From NCBI GenBank assembly GCA_030146155.1, contig JASLCF010000078.1:1-32064 (forward strand): a stretch of 32,064 bases of DNA, given 5' to 3'. The notes under the pieces were generated by a model. It saw only the letters and a program-made list of their open reading frames with translations, was not told the DNA's origin and made no database searches. Position 1 is the first letter of the stretch; each line of letters opens with the position of its first letter. This document shows positions 7,436 through 14,854 of the stretch, piece after piece. Made by a program: the position numbers and the translations under genes. This DNA is from Savagea sp. (lineage in GTDB: Bacteria; Bacillota; Bacilli; Bacillales_A; Planococcaceae).

Positions 7436-8116
7436 ATGGAAATAGAAAGAGTAAATGACAATACAATTAAATTCAATTTAACTTATGAAGACTTAGAGAC
7501 ACGCGGATATTCACGCTATGATATTTGGTATAACCGTGAAAAAAGTGAAGAGTTGTTCTGGCATATGATGGATGAAATCAATGAAACAACAGAATTTATT
7601 GTCGAAGGTCCATTATGGATTCAAGTCCATGCGAAAAAACTCGGAATCGAAGTATTAGTAACCACTACTGAAGAAAATGAAGAGACGTCCCTCATGGAAC
7701 AGCCAACAGAGGAACAGAATTTTCAAACTACTGATTTAGCGTCTATGTCTGATCGAATTGCTCGAGACTTATTTGAAGCGGTGAATCAGGTAGGTATAGA
7801 AGAGACAAGTAAACAAAAAATAGCATTAAAGCGTGTATATGGCTTTAATGATATCGATCCATTAATTGATTTATCTAAAGCGATTCATAAGATGACATTG
7901 CCAATAGAGACAAAATTATTTGGCTATGAGCAACAATTTTATCTCTACGTAACGCTTATTGATGAAAATCAAGTAGAAGCGTTGAAAAATGTAGAAAGTA
8001 TTATTCTCGAATATGGAGAACGTACAGTAAAACCTACTATCGAAGTATTAGAAGTATACGGAACTCCTATCGTTAACCAAGATGTTTTTTCCACGCTTGT
8101 TCAACAATTTGCTTAA
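7436..8116 (+). CDS. mecA: MecA, adaptor protein of ClpC
   Basis: Delivers substrates such as ComK to the ClpCP protease and promotes ClpC hexamer assembly. The N-terminal substrate-binding domain starts MEIERVNDNTIKF and contains the conserved DIWYNREKSEELFWHMMDE stretch (~29-47) and EGPLWIQVHA. A variable acidic linker (~80-110) leads to the C-terminal ClpC-binding domain. At 226 residues it fits the family. ATG 7436 was chosen: AAGGAGG is 7 bases away, against 4 for the adjacent GTG at 7433. It is flanked by terminators on both sides, so it is transcribed alone. The neighbouring coiA suggests a competence context. Confidence 0.95.
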   Translation: MEIERVNDNTIKFNLTYEDLETRGYSRYDIWYNREKSEELFWHMMDEINETTEFIVEGPLWIQVHAKKLGIEVLVTTTEENEETSLMEQPTEEQNFQTTDLASMSDRIARDLFEAVNQVGIEETSKQKIALKRVYGFNDIDPLIDLSKAIHKMTLPIETKLFGYEQQFYLYVTLIDENQVEALKNVESIILEYGERTVKPTIEVLEVYGTPIVNQDVFSTLVQQFA

Positions 8117-8117
8117 C

Positions 8118-8157
8118 AAAAAAAGTAGCTATTTGTTTTGAATAGCTACTTTTTTTT
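8118..8157 (+). terminator. Terminator after mecA
   Basis: AAAAAAGTAGCTATT pairs with its complement around a TGTTTTG loop, ending in eight T. The upstream in-frame extension of coiA would run through this hairpin, which argues for the later coiA start. Confidence 0.92.
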
Positions 8158-8215
8158 ACCATTTTCTTCACCATTGAATCATACCTCAATTAAAAGACGG
8201 AGAGGAGCAAACTTT

Positions 8216-9316
8216 GTGTTAGTTGCTTATAACGAAAGTAGGCAATTACAGACATTATATCGTTTGAGCCGAAATGAAGCCATGAAGCTCAAGCTATCAA
8301 AATGGTATTGCCCACAATGTAATGAACAACTTCTTTTAAAAGTAGGCCAGATCATTTCCCCACATTTTTCTCATCGAAAAGGTGCCATTTGTACATCTCA
8401 ATTTTCAGAAGGTGAAACGCTTGAACATTTAGAAACAAAAATAAAGTTATATGAACTTTTTTTGAGAAATCAATTGCCCGTACAACTCGAACCCACGATG
8501 CATTCTCTAAATAGGAGACCTGATTTATTAGTGACTCGAAACAAGCCAATCGCTATTGAGTACCAATGGTCAATCATTTCTTCTGAGGAAATCATTCAAA
8601 GAACCCAAGATTTTAAAAATTCACATTATGAAGTTCAATGGATTGTTCGTCCAATGAAGCACCAACCCTTTCCCAACGCTACTCATATTCAACGTTTGTC
8701 TTTCACTCAATTTTATAAAACCATTTTGCAATTAAATGAAACCTCTAAGATCATCGCATATGATCCCTATCACTCCGAATTCATCTCATATGAACATTGC
8801 CTTCAATTATCTTCAAATCACTTCTTAACGCATATCACTAAAATCCCTTACCAAAGTCAAACTGTACCATTCCAACAAATTCGTGTAGATTTGTCTCATT
8901 TAGCTCAACAATATACAGATCAATGGTTACAAGACAGAATGAAAAGACTCGTTCAAAACTTTAGATTTAATCGTCAGGGCATTCAAAACCCTATTTTGGG
9001 AATGAGTTATCGCTTAGGTATTCCGTCTATTGAACTGCCTAACTGGATCGGTTTACCCCTTCCAACATTTCAACTAGCAATTGATCCGCTTCTTCTTCAA
9101 TTAACTTATGTCACTCACTGTTTCACAACGGGGCAAAACCTCTTTGCCGATTCCACATTAATTCATTATACTTCAGATGAAAAGCTGATTTTAGCATTAT
9201 CACTGTATATCCAAGTTCTAAAAAAAATCTATGTCCAACCCCCATGTTTAAAGGATGAGCTTTCCTTTGAGCAACTTTCTATAATTATTTATGAACAATT
9301 GTTGCAAAAAAGTTGA
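8216..9316 (+). CDS. coiA: CoiA, competence protein with nuclease-like domain
   Basis: CoiA is needed for processing or recombination of DNA taken up in competence; the biochemical step is uncertain. Visible here: a zinc-finger-like WYCPQCNEQL (~31-40), a further HFSHRKGAIC segment, then a restriction-endonuclease-like core with RRPDLLV and IAIEYQWS (Asp and Glu-x-Gln of the PD-(D/E)xK fold). The open frame begins at 8138, but that part runs through the mecA terminator. GTG 8216 has GGAGAGGAG with 8-base spacing and gives an N-terminus like other CoiA proteins (LVAYNESRQLQTLYRL), so 366 residues is proposed. It sits in the conserved mecA-coiA-pepF order. Confidence 0.9.
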   Translation: MLVAYNESRQLQTLYRLSRNEAMKLKLSKWYCPQCNEQLLLKVGQIISPHFSHRKGAICTSQFSEGETLEHLETKIKLYELFLRNQLPVQLEPTMHSLNRRPDLLVTRNKPIAIEYQWSIISSEEIIQRTQDFKNSHYEVQWIVRPMKHQPFPNATHIQRLSFTQFYKTILQLNETSKIIAYDPYHSEFISYEHCLQLSSNHFLTHITKIPYQSQTVPFQQIRVDLSHLAQQYTDQWLQDRMKRLVQNFRFNRQGIQNPILGMSYRLGIPSIELPNWIGLPLPTFQLAIDPLLLQLTYVTHCFTTGQNLFADSTLIHYTSDEKLILALSLYIQVLKKIYVQPPCLKDELSFEQLSIIIYEQLLQKS

Positions 9317-9372
9317 AAGATTGAGAAAATAGGTTTAGTTCGGATACCGAAGAGTTTTAAAGGAGGATTAAG

Positions 9373-11175
9373 ATGTCAAAATTATTAGCAAGAGAAGACA
9401 TGAAGTTAGAAGAAACATGGGATTTAACTACAATATTTGCAACCGACGAAGCGTGGGAAGAAGCCTATAAGCATGTTGAAGAATTACTTCAACAAGCAGA
9501 ATCTTACCAAGGAACCTTTGAACAAGGTGCAGATGCTATTTTTAATGCTTTACAATATCGTGATGAATTATTAGCTGCAACATCAAAAGTATACGTTTAT
9601 GCACATTTAAAGCATGACCAGGACACAGGAAACAGCCATTATCAAGCATTAGAAAGTCGTGCGGTGTCTTTGTATACAAAAGTAGGAACAGCGCTCTCAT
9701 TCATGTCTCCTGAGTTATTAAGTGTAGATGAGAATGTATTAAATGGGTATGTGAAGGAACATGAGGGATTGAAAAAATATGCTCATGAATTTGAAGAGTT
9801 CAATGCGCATCGCCCACACATTTTACCTGCGGAACAAGAAGCTATTCTTGCTCAAATGAATGAAGTAACAGGGGCTTCAAGCGATACATTTGGAAAATTA
9901 AATAACGCAGACTTAAAATTCCCAGTTGTAAAAGATGAGGATGGTCAAGAAGTAGAATTATCACACGGTCGATTCATTCGTTTAATGGAAAGCAAAAATC
10001 GTGAGGTGCGAAAAGATGCTTTTGAGGCAATGTATGCCACTTATGGTCAATTTAAAAATACATTCGCATCTACATTAACTGGCGTTGTAAAAGATCATAA
10101 TGTATCTGCTCGTATACGTAAATATGGGTCGGCACGTGAAGCTGCTTTAGCTAATAATTATATTCCTGAAACAGTATATGATAATTTAGTTGGAACGATT
10201 AATGATCATTTACACTTATTACATCGTTATGTTACTTTACGTAAAAAAGTACTCGGTTTAGATGAGCATCATATGTATGATATTTATACACCTTTAGTTA
10301 AAGATGTCGCGATGGAAATGCCTTATGAAGAAGCATCTAAGATTATGGTTGAGAGTTTTGCACCAATGGGCGAAGAGTACCAATCAATCGTTCAAAAAGG
10401 TTTAGATGAGCGTTGGGTAGATATTCATGAGAACAAAGGAAAAAGATCAGGTGCATATTCATCAGGTACTTATGGAACAAATCCTTTTATATTAATGAAC
10501 TGGCAAGATAATGTAGATAATTTATTTACATTAGCTCACGAGTTTGGACATAGTGTTCATAGTTACTATTCAAGACAAACTCAACCGTATCATTATAGTG
10601 GATATTCGATTTTCGTTGCAGAAGTTGCATCAACAGTTAATGAGGCATTGCTCAACGATCATTTATTGAAAACTACAGAAGATGAGGAAGAACGAATCTA
10701 TCTGTTGAATCATTGGTTAGACGGATTCAGAGGAACGGTTTTCCGTCAGACAATGTTTGCTGAATTCGAACATTTAATTCATCAGCTAGACCAACAAGGT
10801 GTCGCACTAACAGCTGATAAATTAACAGAAGAATATTATAAATTGAATGAAAAATATTTTGGTGAAGATATGGTTTCAGATGAAGCTATTGGACTTGAGT
10901 GGGCACGTATTCCACATTTCTACTACAATTACTACGTCTACCAGTATGCGACGGGTTATAGTGCAGCAGTTGCATTGAGCAATCAAATTTTAACAGAAGG
11001 ACAACCTGCCGTAGATCGCTATGTCACTAATTTCTTAAAAGCTGGGTCTTCTGATTTCCCGATTGAAGTATTAAAGGCTGCAGGTGTTGATATGACAAGT
11101 GCAGAACCTATCCAAAATGCATGTAAAGTATTCGAAGAGCGTTTAATCGAATTAGAAAACTTATTATTAAAATAA
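9373..11175 (+). CDS. pepF: Oligoendopeptidase F (M3 zinc metallopeptidase)
   Basis: Cytoplasmic zinc peptidase that cuts oligopeptides of roughly 7-17 residues. The zinc site is intact: HEFGH (His389, Glu390, His393) and the downstream glutamate Glu417 in EVASTVNEALL. The C-terminal substrate-binding tyrosine region IPHFYYNYYVYQYATGYSAA is conserved. It is 600 residues long, typical for PepF. AAAGGAGG precedes the ATG by 6-7 bases. It lies 56 bases after coiA with no terminator between, so it may be cotranscribed; it has its own terminator. Confidence 0.97.
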   Translation: MSKLLAREDMKLEETWDLTTIFATDEAWEEAYKHVEELLQQAESYQGTFEQGADAIFNALQYRDELLAATSKVYVYAHLKHDQDTGNSHYQALESRAVSLYTKVGTALSFMSPELLSVDENVLNGYVKEHEGLKKYAHEFEEFNAHRPHILPAEQEAILAQMNEVTGASSDTFGKLNNADLKFPVVKDEDGQEVELSHGRFIRLMESKNREVRKDAFEAMYATYGQFKNTFASTLTGVVKDHNVSARIRKYGSAREAALANNYIPETVYDNLVGTINDHLHLLHRYVTLRKKVLGLDEHHMYDIYTPLVKDVAMEMPYEEASKIMVESFAPMGEEYQSIVQKGLDERWVDIHENKGKRSGAYSSGTYGTNPFILMNWQDNVDNLFTLAHEFGHSVHSYYSRQTQPYHYSGYSIFVAEVASTVNEALLNDHLLKTTEDEEERIYLLNHWLDGFRGTVFRQTMFAEFEHLIHQLDQQGVALTADKLTEEYYKLNEKYFGEDMVSDEAIGLEWARIPHFYYNYYVYQYATGYSAAVALSNQILTEGQPAVDRYVTNFLKAGSSDFPIEVLKAAGVDMTSAEPIQNACKVFEERLIELENLLLK

Positions 11176-11185
11176 TTAAATTTTG

Positions 11186-11232
11186 AAAAAATAGCAGTTG
11201 CAAATGAAAATATTTGTAACTGTTATTTTTTT
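11186..11232 (+). terminator. Terminator after pepF
   Basis: Stem of about 20 pairs (two G-U pairs) between 11186-11205 and 11212-11231, loop GAAAAT, with a T-rich tail. Confidence 0.9.
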
Positions 11233-11395
11233 ATTGATGCATTTTCACCTTATTTTATGATTGATTAAAGTTATCTGACTATAATAAAAAGAAATGATAA
11301 TATTTATGAAAACGCAAACATTTATTTAAACTAGTTGTTATAGTCATGTTTTCATGTTCAATTTTGACAGTATTGTGACGAGTGAATCTAAAATG

Positions 11396-11424
11396 TTGCA
11401 AATAGTATTATTCCATGATAAATT
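11396..11424 (+). promoter_or_regulatory. Sigma-A promoter of RoxS/RsaE
   Basis: TTGCAA (11396-11401), 17-bp spacer, TAAATT (11419-11424) preceded by TGA (extended -10). The expected start is about 11431. The region just upstream (11364-11380) has TTGACA and TTGTGACGAG motifs where ResD/SrrA-type activators act in related genomes; this last point is only suggestive. Confidence 0.7.
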
Positions 11425-11429
11425 AATAA

Positions 11430-11445
11430 TGTGAAATAAATCACA
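11430..11445. promoter_or_regulatory. Rex-like operator at the RoxS start site
   Basis: TGTGAAATAAATCACA has the TGTGA/TCACA arms and 6-bp spacing of the Rex consensus (TTGTGAAnnnnTTCACAA). It sits directly after the -10 and across the predicted +1. Rex, the NADH/NAD+ sensor, represses roxS in B. subtilis. Rex itself is not encoded in this window. Confidence 0.7.
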
Positions 11446-11547
11446 AACCAAACATACACCCCTTTTGTTTGAACGTGAACATTTCTCCCATTCCCTTTGT
11501 AAAATCCGGTTGCTCCCCCCCAGGGGCAATCGGATTTTCTTTTTTTA
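11431..11547 (+). ncRNA. roxS: RoxS/RsaE regulatory small RNA
   Basis: A noncoding RNA of about 117 nt that represses redox and central-metabolism mRNAs by pairing C-rich loops with their ribosome binding sites. Recognised from the conserved core AAACATACACCCCTTTTGTT (11450-11469), then GAACGTGAA, and the second C-rich segment TTCTCCCATTCCCTTTG (11483-11499), as in S. aureus RsaE and B. subtilis RoxS. A terminator hairpin (AAAATCCGGTTGC with GCAATCGGATTTT) and T run end it. Its place between pepF and yjbH is the same as in those species. The terminator apex carries a run of seven C, an added potential pairing loop. No protein frame on either strand is credible here. Confidence 0.93.
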
Positions 11548-11559
11548 TGAAATAGTTCA

Positions 11560-11600
11560 AAAAAAGCGTTCCTCTGATTTGTATAGAGGAACGCTTTTTT
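11560..11600. terminator. Terminator after yjbH (works on both strands)
   Basis: Perfect 16-bp stem AAAAAAGCGTTCCTCT with its complement, 9-nt loop. On the minus strand it lies 10 bases after the yjbH stop; on the plus strand it backs up the RoxS terminator. Confidence 0.93.
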
Positions 11601-11610
11601 GATATGTTAT

Positions 11611-12432
11611 TCAGAAATAGTTGGAGACAACTTGATCTTTTTTCAATCTCCAATAGGTTGCTTGATCAATTGTGAGTCGTTCAATTTTTTGCAAGAGTAC
11701 TTTTTTCTTAAGTTCTCTTTCTGTATCGGATAGCGAACGATTATAAATTGTCGCTATTTCTTCCGTTGTCATCGCTTCAAATCTATTTAACAGAAGTTCG
11801 ATAGCAGGGGGTTGTTCTGCAAAGATTTCATTAGGAATAAGTTCGGATAAGACTTGAACGTATACTTCATAATCATAGAGACCGTCGATCTTCAATCCAG
11901 CATCTTCAATGTTCTCATTAAAGAAAACAAAAGTAGGAGCTTGAGAAACACCCATTTCAGAGGCTAAAAATAAGTCGATTTGCAAATTTCTTAATGCATT
12001 TTGACTTTTAAAATCACGTACAAATTCGTCAACGTCTAAGTGGAGATCCTCAGCTACTTCAAGTAATACGTCAAATGAAGAAATATTTTTAGATTGAGAA
12101 AAAGTGTAGTCTAGTAGTTTTGATAAAAATCTAAAACCCGCTCTCTTCCCTTGAAATTCTGCTGCTTTAATTGCCAAGCTAGGAAAAGAAGGATTACTAT
12201 TTTCGCAATAAGGTGTACGGCAACTTGGATTTGCATTGATATTTAAATTTTTTAAAGATGTACGTAAAGCAACGCGAAGTGTGAAGTATTGCTCATATTC
12301 TACTTGTAGTCTTCGCAAGATAGGTTGAAGCGACCAACAACTTGGACAAAGAGGGTCGATAAATACATATAATTCAACAGGTCTTGGACAACTAATTTGG
12401 TAATGATCTTCTCGGATAGATTGTGAATTCAC
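11611..12432 (-). CDS. yjbH: YjbH/SpxH, ClpXP adaptor for Spx degradation
   Basis: DsbA-like cytoplasmic protein that binds Spx and presents it to ClpXP, keeping Spx low without stress. The thioredoxin-fold motif FIDPLCPSCWS holds a CxxC pair (Cys29, Cys32), and the cis-Pro loop is SQAPTFVFF. The C-terminal third (IATIYNRSLSDTERELKKK onward) is helical, as in other YjbH proteins. Length 273. The start is GTG 12432: its first bases overlap the yjbI stop as GTGA, and GGAGGAGG is 7 bases upstream, so translation is probably coupled to yjbI. It is the second gene of the yjbI-yjbH operon. Spx, its client, is encoded in the same window. Confidence 0.94.
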   Translation of the reverse strand: MNSQSIREDHYQISCPRPVELYVFIDPLCPSCWSLQPILRRLQVEYEQYFTLRVALRTSLKNLNINANPSCRTPYCENSNPSFPSLAIKAAEFQGKRAGFRFLSKLLDYTFSQSKNISSFDVLLEVAEDLHLDVDEFVRDFKSQNALRNLQIDLFLASEMGVSQAPTFVFFNENIEDAGLKIDGLYDYEVYVQVLSELIPNEIFAEQPPAIELLLNRFEAMTTEEIATIYNRSLSDTERELKKKVLLQKIERLTIDQATYWRLKKDQVVSNYF

Positions 12433-12818
12433 GCTTCTTCCTCCTCCGGTTGATTAATCATATGATGGGCTGTCAGTACCAATCTTTTATAGTATGTGTC
12501 GCGAAGAGGTCCTTCTAAACCTACTTCATCCATTGCCTCAGACATACATTCTAGCCAAGCCTGAGCGCGAGTAGGTGTGATTGGAAATGGTTGATGACGA
12601 GCTTTCATCATAGGGTGTCCATGTTCTTCTGTAAATAAATTCGGGCCACCTAAATATTGAGTTTGAAACTGTATTTGTTTACGAGCTGTTTCTGTAAGGT
12701 CATCAGGGAAAATGGGAGCTAAATGTGGATTGACTGCTACCTTCTCATAAAAGAGATGAATCATTTGTGTCAATCTTTCTTCGCCGATTTCTTCATATGG
12801 AATGATTGGTTTACGCAT
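12429..12818 (-). CDS. yjbI: Group II truncated haemoglobin (YjbI)
   Basis: Small haem protein (trHbO type) that binds oxygen or NO. Visible group II landmarks: TyrB10 (Y24), PheCD1 in IFPDD (F37), proximal His75 in ARHQPFPIT, and Trp88 (G8) in RAQAWLECM. 129 residues is the normal size. AAAGGAG lies about 10 bases before the ATG, and an excellent sigma-A promoter is 36 bases upstream. First gene of the operon with yjbH, as in many Bacillales; the pairing suggests a thiol or haem-redox role, but the physiological substrate is not settled. Confidence 0.95.
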   Translation of the reverse strand: MRKPIIPYEEIGEERLTQMIHLFYEKVAVNPHLAPIFPDDLTETARKQIQFQTQYLGGPNLFTEEHGHPMMKARHQPFPITPTRAQAWLECMSEAMDEVGLEGPLRDTYYKRLVLTAHHMINQPEEEEA

Positions 12819-12853
12819 AACGAATGAACTCCTTTGTTCTTACTATTACTCAT

Positions 12854-12882
12854 ATTTTATCAAGTGATCGGTTGTTTCACAA
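12854..12882 (-). promoter_or_regulatory. Sigma-A promoter of yjbI-yjbH
   Basis: On the minus strand TTGTGA, 17-bp spacer, TAAAAT with TGA before it (extended -10). On the plus strand a weaker TTGTTT-16-TATCAT (12872-12899) overlaps it and may drive yjbL, so the two units may share this short region. Confidence 0.7.
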
Positions 12883-12909
12883 TCAAATGGACTTATCATA
12901 AATAGGAAT

Positions 12910-12923
12910 GCATGTATACATGC
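12910..12923. promoter_or_regulatory. Perfect 14-bp palindrome before yjbL, operator candidate
   Basis: GCATGTATACATGC is its own reverse complement. It lies about 49 bases before the yjbL ATG and 28 bases from the divergent yjbI promoter, near the +1 of the possible yjbL promoter. I know no regulator with this exact site. Confidence 0.4.
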
Positions 12924-12971
12924 CATATGTTAAACTGAACATACAGTTATATTAAGGGAGGACGCAAAGTA

Positions 12972-13352
12972 ATGCAAAGTTTAACTACTCAAACAGAAGT
13001 CATTGATCAAAGGATCATTGTACAAGTATCAAAGCCAATTGAAGGGGAAGCAACAGGTACGCTTTTAGTTGATTCTGATCGTGCTTGCTTTGTTTATTTA
13101 TTGGATACAGAAGAGAATTATTTACAATTAATGTTCCCACAAGAAACATTTGAGGATTTACAATTCGCTTTAATCAATGGCATTCAAGAAGTTCAATTAT
13201 TAAATGACGAACGCACATTAGAGTTAGTTGATTTTCTTAAAGAGTTAGAACAACTACTCTTAAATATAGAAGGTAATGGAAACTACGGAGAGTTTACATC
13301 AATTGTTGAACAATCATTTCATTCATATTACGAATTGAAAGTTGAGGAATAA
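12972..13352 (+). CDS. yjbL: UPF0738 family protein (YjbL-like)
   Basis: A 126-residue soluble protein of unknown function. The UPF0738 pattern is clear: LLVDSDRACFVYLLD (~30-45), LMFPQETFEDL (~52-62), and a C-terminal EGNGNYGEF segment with a following glutamate-rich helix. It lacks signal or membrane segments. GGGAGG lies about 10 bases before the ATG. It is the first gene of a tight run with the alarmone synthetase (28-base gap), NAD kinase, pseudouridine synthase and MgtE. The CYTH protein YjbK, next to it in B. subtilis, is missing. Confidence 0.8.
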   Translation: MQSLTTQTEVIDQRIIVQVSKPIEGEATGTLLVDSDRACFVYLLDTEENYLQLMFPQETFEDLQFALINGIQEVQLLNDERTLELVDFLKELEQLLLNIEGNGNYGEFTSIVEQSFHSYYELKVEE

Positions 13353-13380
13353 AATAAACGAAAGGTAAGGAGTGAAGAGG

Positions 13381-14073
13381 ATGGATCAATGGGATGTATT
13401 TTTAGCGCCATACAAACAAGCGGTAGATGAATTGAAAGTAAAATTAAAAGGTATGCGTGAACAATATAAATTAAACAATGATCATGTCCCCATCGAATTT
13501 GTTACGGGGCGTGTCAAACCACTTATCAGTATTTACGATAAAACATTGGAGAAAGGCATCCCTTTCCATCCATCCGAGGCGTTAGAAGAAGCTGTGCCGG
13601 ATATTGCAGGTCTTCGCATGATGTGTCAATTTGTAGACGATATTGAAACTGTTGTCCATGCTTTACGAGATCGTAATGATTTTAAGGTTGTAGAAGAACG
13701 TAATTATGTAAAAAATAAAAAGGAAAGTGGGTATCGCTCTTTCCACATGATTATTGAATATCCTGTTCACATGATTAATGGTGAACAAACGATATTTGTA
13801 GAAATTCAAATCCGGACGTTAGCGATGAATTTTTGGGCGTCTATTGAGCACTCATTAAATTATAAGTATGCAGGTAACTTACCCGAAGACATTAGAAATC
13901 GTCTAGAAAATGCAGCAGAAGCGGCCTTTAGACTTGATGAAGAAATGTCTCTTATTCGTGATGAAATTAATGATGCACAACATTATTTTAAAGCTTATAA
14001 AGAAACCGCTACAAGAAGACCTAAAAATAAGAGGAGGAACACCAATGAAATTCGCAATTCAGACGAGAAATGA
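13381..14073 (+). CDS. relQ: Small alarmone synthetase (RelQ/SasB, YjbM)
   Basis: Single-domain (p)ppGpp synthetase that transfers pyrophosphate from ATP to GDP or GTP. Typical stretches: PIEFVTGRVKPLISI, DIAGLRMMCQF (catalytic Asp), KESGYRSFHMI (ATP/G-loop), EIQIRTLAMNFWASIEHSL with the catalytic Glu, and LNYKY. It has no hydrolase or regulatory domain, and 230 residues fits the family. ATG 13381 is used because AAGGAG is 8 bases away; the earlier GTG at 13372 overlaps that ribosome binding site. The last 29 bases overlap the start of nadK, so expression of the two is likely coupled. Confidence 0.95.
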   Translation: MDQWDVFLAPYKQAVDELKVKLKGMREQYKLNNDHVPIEFVTGRVKPLISIYDKTLEKGIPFHPSEALEEAVPDIAGLRMMCQFVDDIETVVHALRDRNDFKVVEERNYVKNKKESGYRSFHMIIEYPVHMINGEQTIFVEIQIRTLAMNFWASIEHSLNYKYAGNLPEDIRNRLENAAEAAFRLDEEMSLIRDEINDAQHYFKAYKETATRRPKNKRRNTNEIRNSDEK

Positions 14074-14854
14074 TGATTTATCGAATGCTTTATTAGCATC
14101 GGCTAAGCAATATTTGATTGATTTTGGTCTTGAGTTTGATGATGAATCGCCAGATATTGTGTTATCGATTGGTGGCGATGGTACACTTTTACATGCCTTC
14201 CATAAATATAGCGATCGACTTGATCAGACCGCTTTTGTAGGGATTCATACGGGACACTTAGGTTTTTATGCAGATTGGAAGCCCGAAGAAATTGAAAAAT
14301 TAGTGATTTCAATTGCACGTCACACTTATGAAGTGATTGAGTATCCACTCTTAGAAGTAACAATTACGCATGAAGATGAAAAAGATAATAAAACTTACCT
14401 CGCTCTAAATGAATCAACGATTAAATCACCAGGGGTCACACTTGTAGTAGATGTTGAATTAAATGGTCGTTTATTTGAACGGTTTAGAGGAGATGGCTTA
14501 TGTATGTCTACGCCTTCTGGTTCAACTGCGTATAGTAAAGCTCTTGGAGGTGCGATTATTCATCCATCCTTAATGGCTATGCAACTCACTGAAATGGCCT
14601 CTATTAATAATCGTGTCTTCCGAACAGTTGGTTCACCATTAGTGTTACCAGCTCATCACAATTGTACATTAACGCCAGTTAGTGGTTCAGATTTTATGTT
14701 GACTGTCGATCATCTACAAATTCTGCATAAAAATGTGAAATCAATACAATATAAAGTAGCTAAACAAAAAGTTAGATTTGCAAGATTTAGAGCGTTTCCT
14801 TTCTGGGAAAGAGTACACGACTCCTTTGTAGCTAGTGACGTTCGTGATGAATAG
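14045..14854 (+). CDS. nadK: NAD kinase
   Basis: Phosphorylates NAD to NADP in the cytoplasm. The GGDGT motif (residues 43-47, Asp45 catalytic) and the LNESTIK motif (NE/D) are present, along with STPSGSTAYSKALGGAI. Length 269. The frame is open further upstream inside relQ, but ATG 14045 has GAGGAGG 7 bases before it and gives the family N-terminus MKFAIQTR, so that start was chosen. It begins inside relQ and its end overlaps the next gene, so the run is translationally coupled. The relQ-nadK adjacency is conserved in Bacilli and ties NADP supply to stringent control. Confidence 0.96.
   Translation: MKFAIQTRNDDLSNALLASAKQYLIDFGLEFDDESPDIVLSIGGDGTLLHAFHKYSDRLDQTAFVGIHTGHLGFYADWKPEEIEKLVISIARHTYEVIEYPLLEVTITHEDEKDNKTYLALNESTIKSPGVTLVVDVELNGRLFERFRGDGLCMSTPSGSTAYSKALGGAIIHPSLMAMQLTEMASINNRVFRTVGSPLVLPAHHNCTLTPVSGSDFMLTVDHLQILHKNVKSIQYKVAKQKVRFARFRAFPFWERVHDSFVASDVRDE

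Noticed and set aside
8138..8215. N-terminal extension of coiA to 8138
   Set aside because: It would translate the right arm of the mecA terminator and lacks a ribosome binding site; GTG 8216 is well supported.
11344..11653. Two short minus-strand frames across 11344-11529 and 11441-11653
   Set aside because: They run antisense through the RoxS gene and its terminator and into the end of yjbH; no ribosome binding sites. Better explained by the noncoding RNA.
13910..14044. N-terminal extension of nadK inside relQ
   Set aside because: The open frame is incidental; ATG 14045 has a strong ribosome binding site and matches the family N-terminus.
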